Shown here: positions 25,179-34,468 of the stretch, piece after piece
Numbering within the stretch: position 1 is the first letter of the stretch
How the letters are laid out: each line of letters starts with the position of its first letter
The notes under the pieces: model-generated
Seen by the model: the letters and a program-made list of their open reading frames with translations, nothing else
Databases searched by the model: none
Told to the model about the DNA's origin: nothing
Position numbers and translations under genes: made by a program
DNA from: Flavobacteriaceae bacterium
GTDB taxonomy: Bacteria > Bacteroidota > Bacteroidia > UKL13-3
Direction of reading: 5' to 3'
Assembly: GCA_025363675.1 (NCBI GenBank)
Contig: JANYDJ010000142.1
Location: forward strand, 1 to 53,525
Length of the DNA: 53,525 nt

Positions 25179-25631
25179 TTATAAGTTTAGTATCTGCGAT
25201 GAATGGTTTTTGGCAACTACTTTTTCAATAATTTGTTCGATAATGCCTTTCTCATTTATTACAAATGTGGTGCGAATAATCCCCATATACTTGCGGCCAA
25301 ACAATATCTTCTCGCCCCAAACTCCATAATCGGAAATTATTTGGTGTTCGCTGTCGCTCAATAGTGAAAATGGGAGTGCGTATTTTTTAATAAAGTTGCT
25401 GTGTTTCCTTGGAGTATCCATATTAATCCCCAAAATTTCGTAACCTAAACTTTTAAAATGTTTATAATTGTCACGCAAATCGCAAGCCTCGGTTGTACAT
25501 GTTGGGGTATCATCTTTGGGGTAAAAATACAAGACTAATTTTTTGCCGTAGTAATCAGACAATGAAACTATTTCACCTTTTTCGTTGGTACTTTTAAATT
25601 CGGGTGCTTCTTGTCCTACCTGTAAGTGCAT
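25179..25631 (-). CDS. bcp: Thioredoxin-dependent peroxiredoxin, BCP type
   Basis: The 150-residue protein has the AhpC/TSA fold. The peroxidatic Cys lies in DDTPTCTTEACDLRD (about residue 45) and the resolving Cys five residues later, the atypical 2-Cys arrangement of bacterioferritin comigratory protein. VLYFYPKDDTP and the RTTFVI strand are typical. It reduces hydrogen and alkyl peroxides in the cytoplasm using thioredoxin. Its start is 14 bp downstream of a response-regulator stop codon, so the two are probably co-transcribed. The length is close to the family norm. Confidence 0.95.
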   Translation of the reverse strand: MHLQVGQEAPEFKSTNEKGEIVSLSDYYGKKLVLYFYPKDDTPTCTTEACDLRDNYKHFKSLGYEILGINMDTPRKHSNFIKKYALPFSLLSDSEHQIISDYGVWGEKILFGRKYMGIIRTTFVINEKGIIEQIIEKVVAKNHSSQILNL

Positions 25632-25645
25632 GGTATATATATAAA

Positions 25646-26188
25646 CTACGAAAGCAGCTGCTGCCTTAATAAAAACTCCAACTGCCCATTCACTTTTTCC
25701 AACTCATTGTTAAGCCCTGCAAGCTCGTCATTTTTCACTTCCAGTTGATCGTTCTTCAACCTTACCTCTTCTAAAAGTCTATTTCTTTCACGCCTTAAGA
25801 AAAAAACTTCGGTACCCTGCTTAATGGTAGTAAGCATCTGGTTTTCGTCCCAAGGTTTTTGAAGGTATTGAAATATATTTCCCTTGTTAATGGCATCTAC
25901 CAATGCTGTAAAATCAGTATATCCTGTAAGAAGCACTCTAATAGGCTCGGGATTTATCTCCACCAATTTTTCCAAAAACTCCACACCCGTCATCTCTGGC
26001 ATGCGTTGGTCGGTAATTACCATGGCAAAGTCGTGCAGGTGTAAGTCAGCTAAGGCTTTTATAGCAGAATCGAAAGTATATACATCATATAATTTTCGAA
26101 AGTGCGACTTAAACCCAATAAGGTTTCCAGGCTCATCGTCCACATATAATATTTTTATTTTTGGTGTATTTATTTCTGAGTCCATCAT
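25646..26188 (-). CDS. Receiver domain with C-terminal coiled coil
   Basis: The 180-residue protein has an RpfG-type receiver: acidic pocket YVDDEPGN, phosphoacceptor Asp in VITDQRMPEMTG (about 59), VLLTGYTD with Thr, and Lys in YLQKPWDE. It ends in a 50-residue heptad-rich coiled coil (LEEVRLKNDQLEVKNDELAG) with no DNA-binding or enzymatic output. It probably acts as a phosphorelay or adaptor protein. It is divergent (35 bp) from the ThiF-nitroreductase operon, which encodes a kinase, a receiver-kinase and a receiver, and its receiver closely resembles that of the hybrid at 31313. It is therefore likely part of the same signalling set. bcp follows it. Confidence 0.9.
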   Translation of the reverse strand: MMDSEINTPKIKILYVDDEPGNLIGFKSHFRKLYDVYTFDSAIKALADLHLHDFAMVITDQRMPEMTGVEFLEKLVEINPEPIRVLLTGYTDFTALVDAINKGNIFQYLQKPWDENQMLTTIKQGTEVFFLRRERNRLLEEVRLKNDQLEVKNDELAGLNNELEKVNGQLEFLLRQQLLS

Positions 26189-26223
26189 CCTAAATTCGCC
26201 TGCAATTTATTAGAATTTTAAAA

Positions 26224-28503
26224 ATGTTCAAGCAAAATTTTTCTGAAATAAAAAAACAGGTCACTCAAAAGTACCAACCCGAAGTGTGCAAACTCAATGA
26301 CAGAAGTGAGTTGCTGCGTTTTGAAAAGCTGCATCCAAGTATTCAAATTCATTCAGAAATACAGGGGCAATTGTTCGAATTGATTAAAATAGAGAACCCC
26401 ACCATTGATTTTAAAAAGGCTGATGTACCAACAACGGTTAAAGAATATGGCAAATTGGACTATCGAGGTGTGTGGTTTTACTATCCATGGAAAAACACCT
26501 TGGTACATATTTTACAAAAAAACGATTTTATAAAAGTACGTACCAATCGCAACTTATATAAGATAACAGCGGCACAACAAACCGAACTAGGCTCTAAAAC
26601 AGTTGGCATAGTTGGGCTTTCAGTAGGAAGTATTATAGCAACCACTATGGCTATGGAACGCGTGGCCGGCACTTTTAAACTTGCCGATTTTGACACCTTG
26701 GAACTATCAAACCTGAACCGCATAAAATCAGGTATCGATTCTTTAGGGCTATCCAAAGTAGTAGTAACCGCTCGACAAATTTTGGAAATTGATCCTTATA
26801 TAAATATCGAATTATTTAATGAGGGTATAAGTAAAGAAAATATTGATTCCTTTTTGGGGGGTAAAAAACCAGTAGATATTTTAATAGAAGAATGTGATAC
26901 CTTATATATCAAATTTTTGGTGAGAGAAAAATGCAAATCACTGCGTATCCCATTGCTAATGGACACTAGCGAAAGAAATATGTTAGACATAGAACGGTAC
27001 GATTTAAACAAAGCCCAACCTCTGTTTAATGGTGTGGTAAAAAGCATAGTGTCGGACCAAATACTGAAGATGAGTGAGGCAGAAAAATTTATTACCACAG
27101 TAAAAATTGTGGGTCCCGAAAATATATCTTTGAATATGAAAGCCAGTTTTATGGAAATTAGACAAAGTATAGCTACCTGGCCCCAACTTGCATCATCAGT
27201 AATTGCTGGTGGGGGATATACTACAAGTGTGGCAAGAAGAATTTTATTGGGCGAAAAGATATTATCGGGACGCTATATGATGGATGCTGAAAGTACGATA
27301 TTGGCAGAACCGACAAAGCCAAATAAAATTGACAAACGAGATTGGGAACTGCGAAAAAAAGATATTATAAATGCGAAAAAACAAAAGCAAATTATTGACC
27401 GCGTAAAAAAGAAATTTCCTGATATTGCAAAAACAGAAACTATAAATAATAAAACCATAAAATTATTAGTAGAAGCAGCAATAACTGCACCTTCAGGGGG
27501 TAATACCCAACCTTGGGAATGGATATTTCATCAAAATACCTTATATCTTTTTCACCGTACCGAACTATCACATTCGTTGTTAGACAGTCAAAAATATGGG
27601 AGCTATATAGCTTTTGGTTGTGCAATTACAAATTTAAATATTGCCGCAAAACAATATGGATATACTGCCAAACATATATATTTTCCTGATAAAGACAGCA
27701 GACTTATTTCATGCATTACCTTTACCAAAAACAGCAAGCCCGAAAAAGAAATATTATATAACTCTATTTTTAAACGTGTGACCAATAGAGAAGTGAGTCC
27801 ACAAAAAATATCGGAACTTGATAAAAAGAATATCATACAATTGGGCAAAATAAAAACTGCTGAAGGTTTGATATTACATACTGTTACCGATGAAGCTACT
27901 AAACGAATGATTGGAGAATTTGCGGGGCATGGCACTGTTAATCGTTTCCTAAGCGATAGGGGGCATTATGATTTATTTGAAAAGGAAATTAGGTGGACGA
28001 AAAAAGAATATGAAAGAACAAAAACAGGCATCGATTTGGACTCGTTGGGTGTGGGTAAAGCTGAAGAGACCATTTTTCGCTTTGCAGCCCAACAAACAGT
28101 GATGCACAGCATGCGTAAATTCGATGGCGGCAGCATCTTTTTCAACAGCGATGTAAAGGCTGCTCTCAATTCAGTTTTTATAGGTATAATTGCAAGTAAC
28201 AAACATGATAATACCACATGGATAGAGGCAGGCAAATTACTACAGGAAACGTGGCTGTGGCTCACAAATCAGGGGTATGCGATACAACCAATTGCAGCCT
28301 CAATTTTTACAGCAAACCAAATTCAGAACCTACCCAAATATAACAAACACGAAGAAGCTATTCTGAAAAAATGGACACTCATAAAAAATATATTACCCAA
28401 GGAATATGAGCCTAAATTTATAATAAGAATATATAAACCTATAAAAAAACAAAAAATCGCATTAAGAAAAGACACCAGCGAGGTGTTAAAAATTATCGCT
28501 TAA
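26224..28503 (+). CDS. ThiF/E1-like adenylyltransferase fused to a nitroreductase-like domain (Rv1355c type)
   Basis: The 759-residue protein has an N-terminal extension (1-120), then a ThiF/E1-type domain (about 125-340) with nucleotide loop GIVGLSVGSIIATTMA, ADFDTLELSNLNRI and ECDTLYIKFLVREKC. A linker leads to an FMN nitroreductase-like domain (about 405-735) with AAITAPSGGNTQPWEW and a long insert. ThiF/E1 domains use ATP to adenylate a carboxylate. The second domain resembles Acg/Rv1355c-type flavin proteins. The fusion matches the Rv1355c family, whose chemistry is not established. It heads an operon: the GNAT-like gene follows 9 bp later, then a receptor kinase and two receiver proteins. 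The classical E1 zinc CxxC pairs are not evident. Synthesis or modification of a small signal is my inference. Confidence 0.8.
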   Translation: MFKQNFSEIKKQVTQKYQPEVCKLNDRSELLRFEKLHPSIQIHSEIQGQLFELIKIENPTIDFKKADVPTTVKEYGKLDYRGVWFYYPWKNTLVHILQKNDFIKVRTNRNLYKITAAQQTELGSKTVGIVGLSVGSIIATTMAMERVAGTFKLADFDTLELSNLNRIKSGIDSLGLSKVVVTARQILEIDPYINIELFNEGISKENIDSFLGGKKPVDILIEECDTLYIKFLVREKCKSLRIPLLMDTSERNMLDIERYDLNKAQPLFNGVVKSIVSDQILKMSEAEKFITTVKIVGPENISLNMKASFMEIRQSIATWPQLASSVIAGGGYTTSVARRILLGEKILSGRYMMDAESTILAEPTKPNKIDKRDWELRKKDIINAKKQKQIIDRVKKKFPDIAKTETINNKTIKLLVEAAITAPSGGNTQPWEWIFHQNTLYLFHRTELSHSLLDSQKYGSYIAFGCAITNLNIAAKQYGYTAKHIYFPDKDSRLISCITFTKNSKPEKEILYNSIFKRVTNREVSPQKISELDKKNIIQLGKIKTAEGLILHTVTDEATKRMIGEFAGHGTVNRFLSDRGHYDLFEKEIRWTKKEYERTKTGIDLDSLGVGKAEETIFRFAAQQTVMHSMRKFDGGSIFFNSDVKAALNSVFIGIIASNKHDNTTWIEAGKLLQETWLWLTNQGYAIQPIAASIFTANQIQNLPKYNKHEEAILKKWTLIKNILPKEYEPKFIIRIYKPIKKQKIALRKDTSEVLKIIA

Positions 28504-28512
28504 TATATTATA

Positions 28513-29214
28513 ATGATAGCCAATGTAAAAGTTTTCAGGCCCATCGATGATGCCTTATCAACAGATAAATTTATAGCTGGCTATTCAGATGTATTAAAAG
28601 TATATGGTGTAACAACTGTTACTTCCACTAATTCTGAATGGAGATACAATCCAGATAATTATATCATATTATTTGAAGATGAGCATGGGGATAAGGCATT
28701 AGGAGGAGGTCGAATTCAAATTTTTACACCTGAGCAGCAACTCCCTATCGAAAGGGCTGTAATGGAAAAAGACCCCAAGATATATGATGTTATTAGAGAA
28801 TATAAATACTATGAAACCGGGGAATTTTGTGGCTTGTGGAATTCAAAAGAAGTAGCAGGACATGGGATTGGAAGTATATTTTTAGGACAGGTTTCTGTAG
28901 CAATAAGTACCGCTATTAATTTAAAAGGTCTTTTTGCTCTATGCTCACCACCATCGTTGCGAAATGGCTTGCAGACAGGGTTTGAAGTGATTCGATCATT
29001 AGGAAATAATGGAACCTTTTATTATCCTAAAGAAAATTTGTTGGCTACTGCCACTATATTAAAAGATCCAATTAACTTATCAACTGCTGCCCCTTCGCAT
29101 AAAGAAGCAATATTAAAATTGAGAAATAACCCCCAACAAGTATACCATGCAAATGGACCCAAAGGGGATTTAGTATTAAACTGTAATCTTAGCATCACAC
29201 TTAATAAAAGATGA
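28513..29214 (+). CDS. GNAT-like protein resembling autoinducer synthases
   Basis: The 233-residue protein has the secondary-structure order of a GNAT/acyl-homoserine-lactone-synthase fold. There is an N-terminal helix, a strand with YIILFEDEHGDKALGGGRI, then YETGEFCGLWNSKEVAGHGIG, a helix VSVAISTAI and the strand GLFALCSPPSL. The E-F-C-G-L-W segment stands where LuxI-type enzymes have their conserved Glu-Leu-Ser-Arg motif. This is resemblance, not proof; an acyl-CoA-binding loop is not clear-cut. It begins 9 bp after the ThiF-nitroreductase gene and its stop overlaps the start of the 7TM kinase by 4 bp (ATGA). It probably provides an acylation step acting with the upstream enzyme. An alternative is a non-enzymatic GNAT-fold regulatory protein. 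Confidence 0.6.
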   Translation: MIANVKVFRPIDDALSTDKFIAGYSDVLKVYGVTTVTSTNSEWRYNPDNYIILFEDEHGDKALGGGRIQIFTPEQQLPIERAVMEKDPKIYDVIREYKYYETGEFCGLWNSKEVAGHGIGSIFLGQVSVAISTAINLKGLFALCSPPSLRNGLQTGFEVIRSLGNNGTFYYPKENLLATATILKDPINLSTAAPSHKEAILKLRNNPQQVYHANGPKGDLVLNCNLSITLNKR

Positions 29215-31316
29215 AACTAAGACTTTATATAATTTTCGCTTTGGTTTATTTATATAAACCAGTTTCTGCTCAGATAATTTTTGAACAGCAACCAGGCGAG
29301 ATTAATTTAGGCAAAAAAATAGGTTGTTATATTGATTCTAACCAAACTTTGCAAATTAATGAGGCGATAAAACTTTCGTTCAATGAGAAAGTTTCTAGTG
29401 ATTTTGAAATACCAAACTTGCAACTTACCAATTATAATTTTTGGTTTAAGTTTAAATTGAAAAATCTTTCAGAATATCGTAAATTATTATTAACATACGA
29501 CCAGCCCATACTTAATGATATTGTATTATATAAAGTAAAAAATGGGATTGTAGATTCTATAGTATCTGGCGAGCGAGTTCCAATAGCTCAAAGACAACTC
29601 AAATATAATATACCTGCATTTGAAGTGGTAGGCGATTCATCTGATTATTATTTAAAAATAAGAAGCATTGGCACTTTGCAGCTCGACCTTAAGCTAACAA
29701 CCTTTAATAAATTTGCAGATTCTCAGTTTACAAAAAATTTATTATTGGGTATATATTATGGTATACTCTTAGCGATGTTTTTATATAACTTTTTTATATA
29801 TTTCACGGTGCGAGATAAAACATATATATACTATTCTGTGTATATGGTAATTCTTATTATCACACAACTTGCACTTGAAGGATATGGAAACGTATTATTG
29901 TGGCCCAACAATTTATGGCTCACACAGTATGGAGTATTGTTATTTACACCATTGGTTAATATTTCGGGGATTCTGTTTGCCAATAAATTTCTAAATGTAA
30001 AAGAAAACATACCCATATTACACAAGGCAAGCAAAGTTGTTTTAGCATTGCTTATTATTATACTTGGGGTAATATTATTTTATTCAAGGCCCGTTGGATA
30101 TTTTTATTTGAGAAACCTAATGGGTCTTAGTGCTACTTATTTGTTTGTGACTAGTATAGTTGGAGTAAGAAAAAAAATCCCTTCTTCCGGCTATTTTCTG
30201 CTGTCGTGGAGTAGTTTAATCATTGCTTTGTTTGTGTATATACTGCGAGACGCTGGTGTGTTAGAACATAATAACTTTACCAATTACGCACTGCAAATGG
30301 GTACTGCAATAGAAGTAACCCTTCTATCATTTGCACTGGGCGATAAAATAAGACAATATAGAATTGAAAAAGAAATATCGCAAGCTGAAGCTGTAAGAGT
30401 AGCCAAATTGAATGAAGAAATATTGGCCGAACAAAATATAGTATTGGAACACCAAGTTAAAGAAAGAACTTCAGAATTAAATAAAACATTAAGCGACCTC
30501 AAGCTTGCCCAAACCAAATTGGTGGATACTGAAAAGATGTCGTCATTGGGTCAGCTCACTGCAGGTATTGCACATGAAATAAATAACCCCATTAATTTTG
30601 TAAGTTCCAATATCAAACCTTTAAAAAGAGATGTGCAGGAACTGATGTATATTGTAACAGAGTCAGAATCGTTATATATAAATTCTGGGGATACTGAAAT
30701 GGTGGCCAAGCTAAATAGCATCAAAGAAAAATATGATTTTAATTATTTAAAAGAAGAGATACCGATGCTGTTTGATGCCATACAAAACGGAGCAGAACGC
30801 ACTACTGAAATTGTTAAGGGGCTTAAGTCTTTCTCGAGAGTGGACGAACAATCATTGAGATTATCTGATGTGCATGAAGGTATTGACTCAACGTTGATGT
30901 TGCTAAAAACACACATGGCCGGTATTAATATAATTAAAGAATATGGAGAAATGCCTTTGGTTGAGTGTTTCATTGGCAAAATGAACCAAATATTTATGAA
31001 CATATTGAGCAACTCTGTTTATGCCCTCAACCATGCTAAAGAAACTGTTACAAATCCTGAAATACGTATAAAGACCTATAATGATGAAGCAAATTTGTAT
31101 CTCGAGTTTAAAGACAATGGTTTGGGTATTAGTGAAGAACATATAGGAAAAATATTTGAACCTTTTTATACTACCAAGCCCGTGGGCGATGGAACAGGAT
31201 TGGGGCTCTCCATAGTTTATAGCATTATTGAAATGCACAAAGGACAAATTAATGTAGTGTCGAATAAAAATTTTGGAACCTTATTTAAAATTTCCATACC
31301 TTTGAAACAAGAATGA
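29211..31316 (+). CDS. 7TM-DISM receptor histidine kinase
   Basis: The 701-residue protein has a signal peptide. A periplasmic 7TMR-DISMED2 beta-sandwich (about 25-160; WFKFKLKNLSEYRKLLLTYD) comes next, then seven membrane helices of the 7TM-DISM type (about 175-385; GIYYGILLAMFLYNFFIY). A coiled coil (390-440) leads to a HisKA domain with phospho-His near 454 (LTAGIAHEINNPINF). The HATPase_c domain (about 575-700) has an N box (QIFMNILSNSVYAL), G1 (DNGLGI) and G2 (GTGLGLSIVYSIIE). It senses an extracytoplasmic ligand and phosphorylates a receiver. Start and stop overlap both neighbours by ATGA, implying translational coupling with the GNAT-like gene and the receiver-kinase hybrid. Confidence 0.95.
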   Translation: MKLRLYIIFALVYLYKPVSAQIIFEQQPGEINLGKKIGCYIDSNQTLQINEAIKLSFNEKVSSDFEIPNLQLTNYNFWFKFKLKNLSEYRKLLLTYDQPILNDIVLYKVKNGIVDSIVSGERVPIAQRQLKYNIPAFEVVGDSSDYYLKIRSIGTLQLDLKLTTFNKFADSQFTKNLLLGIYYGILLAMFLYNFFIYFTVRDKTYIYYSVYMVILIITQLALEGYGNVLLWPNNLWLTQYGVLLFTPLVNISGILFANKFLNVKENIPILHKASKVVLALLIIILGVILFYSRPVGYFYLRNLMGLSATYLFVTSIVGVRKKIPSSGYFLLSWSSLIIALFVYILRDAGVLEHNNFTNYALQMGTAIEVTLLSFALGDKIRQYRIEKEISQAEAVRVAKLNEEILAEQNIVLEHQVKERTSELNKTLSDLKLAQTKLVDTEKMSSLGQLTAGIAHEINNPINFVSSNIKPLKRDVQELMYIVTESESLYINSGDTEMVAKLNSIKEKYDFNYLKEEIPMLFDAIQNGAERTTEIVKGLKSFSRVDEQSLRLSDVHEGIDSTLMLLKTHMAGINIIKEYGEMPLVECFIGKMNQIFMNILSNSVYALNHAKETVTNPEIRIKTYNDEANLYLEFKDNGLGISEEHIGKIFEPFYTTKPVGDGTGLGLSIVYSIIEMHKGQINVVSNKNFGTLFKISIPLKQE

Positions 31317-32422
31317 AACAAACGGAAACCAAACCCAAAATTTTATACGTTGACGATGAACCCCATAATATAACGGGGTTAAAAGCAATACTTCGCAAAG
31401 AATATGAGGTAATTGGTTGTATAAATGTGCGTGATGCGTATACGTTACTTAGCGAGCAAGAATTTCAAATAGTAGTTGCTGATCTTAAATTGGGAGTAGA
31501 TGATGGGGTAGATTTTTTAGATGATATCAGGATAAAATACCCACTTCCTGTAAAAATATTACTTACTGCTTTTTTTGATTTTGAAGCTGCTGTTAAAGGT
31601 ATCAACAAGGCAAAAATATTTAGCTATTTATTTAAACCCTTAAACGAAGATGAAGTACTTTCTACTATTAGAATTGCACATGAGCACTATTTAAATAATG
31701 CCCTGCTCGAATATCGAAAAGATGAACTAGAGAAGGCCCACGAAGAGCTTAACCGTTTTGTGTATAGTGCTTCTCACGATATGCGTGCTCCCTTGCGTTC
31801 AATTATGGGCATTATAAAAGTAGCCGAAATGGAGGGCATTGACGACAGGGTAAAACATTATTTTAGTTTGATAGAAAAAAGTGTGAACCAGTTGGATGCA
31901 TTTAACGTGAACCTTATCTCCTACTTTAAAAACAGCAAGCAGGAAACCATTATTGAGCCTATTGATTTTAAAGAAATAGCACGCGATGTGTTTGAACAGT
32001 TTCAATACTATCCCGGAGCTGAGAATATTAATTTTGTAATCAATACAAACCAAAATACCCCTTGGATGGGTGATTTATTTAGAATTAAAATAATTTTTAA
32101 TAACCTGATTACCAATGCTATTAAATTTCAGCGAAGTGAAATTACCAATAAGCATATTATTTTTACCTGCGATACCAAAGACCCTGATAAAGCGATTTTA
32201 ACTTTTGAAGATAACGGGATAGGGATAGATGAAGCAAATCAGAAACGAATTTTTGAAATGTTTTATAGAGCTACAAGAGAAAACTCAGGATCGGGCATAG
32301 GCCTATACATAGTTAAAGAAGCTTTAAATAAAATTGGAGCACAAATTAGAATCGAATCAAAACCAAATATTGGAACAAAATTTATTTTGGAAATACCTAC
32401 TACCTTAAATATTGAAGAATGA
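31313..32422 (+). CDS. Receiver-histidine kinase hybrid
   Basis: The 369-residue soluble protein has an N-terminal receiver (about 8-125) with YVDDEPHN, phosphoacceptor Asp in VVADLKLG (about 57) and Lys in LFKPLNED. A HisKA domain follows with phospho-His in SASHDMRAPL (about 153), then HATPase_c (about 240-365; NLITNAIKFQ, DNGIGID, GSGIGLYIV). The receiver-first order marks a cytoplasmic relay protein. It can take phosphate from the upstream 7TM kinase and pass it on, plausibly to the single receiver encoded immediately after it. Both junctions are ATGA overlaps. The absence of any sensor domain supports an intermediate role rather than a separate input. Confidence 0.94.
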   Translation: MKQTETKPKILYVDDEPHNITGLKAILRKEYEVIGCINVRDAYTLLSEQEFQIVVADLKLGVDDGVDFLDDIRIKYPLPVKILLTAFFDFEAAVKGINKAKIFSYLFKPLNEDEVLSTIRIAHEHYLNNALLEYRKDELEKAHEELNRFVYSASHDMRAPLRSIMGIIKVAEMEGIDDRVKHYFSLIEKSVNQLDAFNVNLISYFKNSKQETIIEPIDFKEIARDVFEQFQYYPGAENINFVINTNQNTPWMGDLFRIKIIFNNLITNAIKFQRSEITNKHIIFTCDTKDPDKAILTFEDNGIGIDEANQKRIFEMFYRATRENSGSGIGLYIVKEALNKIGAQIRIESKPNIGTKFILEIPTTLNIEE

Positions 32423-32814
32423 AGTTTTTATTGATAGACGATAGCGAAATTGAACTTTATGTAACCTCGAGGTTGCTTGATAATGCAGGCATGTCGTCGA
32501 GTGTATTAACTTTTCTTGAAGCTAAGGAGGCACTGTCTCATTTACATACTATACAAACAGAAGACCATAATTTACCCGATGTAATCTTACTTGATATTCA
32601 CATGCCCACCATGAGTGGTTTTGATTTTTTAGATAATTATATACAATCTTTGGGCGAAATATTGGGCGAAAGAATTTCCATTATCATACTTTCGAGCACG
32701 GCCGATCAAAAAGATTTTGAAAAAGCTGCAAGATACGAAGTAGTAAAAGGTGTATTTGATAAGCCGTTAGATACTGCTAGGCTTAAAGCCCTACTTGAGG
32801 AAATTAATTCTTAA
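32419..32814 (+). CDS. Single-domain response regulator
   Basis: The 131-residue protein is a bare receiver: LIDDSEIE acidic pocket, phosphoacceptor Asp in ILLDIHMP (about 60), SST switch residues in IILSSTAD and Lys in VFDKPLD. It resembles Bacteroidota receivers found next to hybrid kinases. Without an output domain it must act by protein contact or as a phosphate sink. It is the last gene of the ThiF-to-receiver operon; the start overlaps the hybrid kinase by ATGA. Its last 11 bp overlap the convergent M23 peptidase gene. Confidence 0.93.
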   Translation: MKFLLIDDSEIELYVTSRLLDNAGMSSSVLTFLEAKEALSHLHTIQTEDHNLPDVILLDIHMPTMSGFDFLDNYIQSLGEILGERISIIILSSTADQKDFEKAARYEVVKGVFDKPLDTARLKALLEEINS

Positions 32815-34468
32815 AATATACTTTTTTAGTATAGGTAATTTCGTTGTTCATTTTATCAGTTACTCTTAATATAATAACCTGCCAACCAATAGGCGTATTT
32901 GTATCAAAAAAATAAGTTAGCATATCGCTTTTGGCATCATACTCAGCCAGTGCCCATTCATTATTTATATACAAACTGTACTTATCAATTCCGCTAAGTT
33001 TGTCTGTAATTTTAAAACTTAAATGCTTACCTTTTATATGATTTTTCTTGGTGAGATTGAGTGGTTTTATAAAGGGCCCTTGCAAATCTTCGCCAATAAA
33101 ATAAATACCCGGTTTTGAAATACTTGCCGACACCTTTCCATCTTTGTGCAAAACACCTCCGGCATATATCACGTTTTTGTTATAATCTATATAATACAAT
33201 GAGGATTTATGATGCTCGGTTTTACCATTATAGTTAATAGCCAAATTACAGGGTTTAATAAAGGTAATGGGCAAATCGGAGTGTTTGTATTTTACCTTCA
33301 CTTTCCCATTCCCCAATTCTTCTGTTTCTATATCATCGGGAATACTTAAGTTATTTTGTGAAAAAGTAAGTTCTGAATAGGTTTTTGCTATCACTGGTTG
33401 TGCGGTAATAATAGAATCTTTTAAAGTATCAACAATACCAAATATATTAAACTCAAACTCTTTTGAAAAACCCGCCAAATCTTTTGCTTCAATTTTTATA
33501 TGATATAATTTATTAAGCTCCACATCAAACACGCCTTCGTTTTTGGTTTGGTAAAAATAAAGCTGATTTGAACTTAGTTTATATAATCTTTGATATCTAA
33601 TTCCATAGTTCCACCAATTGGCAAAGTTGAAATGGGCATTCACATATTTAGATTTTTCGAACGAAAATTTTTCGAATATACAAGTATAATACTTGGCACT
33701 ATTTACATATAAATTTATCTCATAGGGATTGAATGGAATTACTTTAAAAGTAGTATAATCATTTACCACTGCATCAATACCCACTGTGCCTTGCGGAATA
33801 AATACAGTATCGGGGTTTTTATCATTATAATTAATTACTGCAAGCGTTTTATTGGAATTGAAATCACTTTTATATATTCTATTAATTGCTACTTGTTTTA
33901 TTTCAGGAGGAATGGTATCATTTACTTCAATTCCAAACAAAACAGGATTAATAATTTCTTCGGTTTTGGTATCTCTAATTTCAAAATGTATGTGGGGGCC
34001 TGACGAACCTCCGGTATTTCCACTCAAAGCAACTAACTGTCCTTTCACCAATGCAAGTTCACCTTTCTTGGGGAATACATCCATCTCAAAATTTTGATTG
34101 GCATATTGTATATCTTTTACATATTTTCCTATAGCACCGGTATAAGAATTTAAGTGCCCGTATACGGTTGTATAACCATTGGGGTGATCGATATATAATG
34201 CCTTGCCGTAACCCACTGGCGATATTTTAATGCGAGACACCCACCCATCGGCAGCTGCAAGCACTGGCATATTTTCTATATCATAGGTGGTAATATCTAT
34301 ACCTGCATGAAAATGATCGGTGCGTATAGTGCAAAAACCACCTGACAGATAAATAGGAGAATCGATGGGTGAGCGAAAATAATTTTTTGGATAGGGATTT
34401 TGTGCAAAAACTAAATTAGTACATAACAAAATAAAAGCAATAAATATATAGTATATTTTTTTGCTCAT
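32804..34468 (-). CDS. M23-family metallopeptidase (LytM-type)
   Basis: The 554-residue protein has a signal peptide (IFIAFILLCTNLVFAQ). A lysostaphin-type M23 domain spans about 45-200: zinc ligands in HFHAGIDIT (HxxxD) and in GPHIHFEIRD (HxH), with ALYIDHPNGYTTVYGHL between. The zinc site is complete, so it is likely active on peptidoglycan cross-bridges or stem peptides in the periplasm. The C-terminal 300 residues are beta-rich, with Ig-like character (KITDKLSGIDKYSLYINNEW). The FAH-family gene upstream overlaps its start by 4 bp, and the 3' end overlaps the convergent receiver gene by 11 bp. Confidence 0.92.
   Translation of the reverse strand: MSKKIYYIFIAFILLCTNLVFAQNPYPKNYFRSPIDSPIYLSGGFCTIRTDHFHAGIDITTYDIENMPVLAAADGWVSRIKISPVGYGKALYIDHPNGYTTVYGHLNSYTGAIGKYVKDIQYANQNFEMDVFPKKGELALVKGQLVALSGNTGGSSGPHIHFEIRDTKTEEIINPVLFGIEVNDTIPPEIKQVAINRIYKSDFNSNKTLAVINYNDKNPDTVFIPQGTVGIDAVVNDYTTFKVIPFNPYEINLYVNSAKYYTCIFEKFSFEKSKYVNAHFNFANWWNYGIRYQRLYKLSSNQLYFYQTKNEGVFDVELNKLYHIKIEAKDLAGFSKEFEFNIFGIVDTLKDSIITAQPVIAKTYSELTFSQNNLSIPDDIETEELGNGKVKVKYKHSDLPITFIKPCNLAINYNGKTEHHKSSLYYIDYNKNVIYAGGVLHKDGKVSASISKPGIYFIGEDLQGPFIKPLNLTKKNHIKGKHLSFKITDKLSGIDKYSLYINNEWALAEYDAKSDMLTYFFDTNTPIGWQVIILRVTDKMNNEITYTKKVYFKN

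Noticed and set aside
28513-29214. A true LuxI acyl-homoserine-lactone synthase
   Set aside because: The general layout is similar, but the conserved LuxI Arg/Trp/Asp residues could not be placed with confidence, and no LuxR-type regulator is present.
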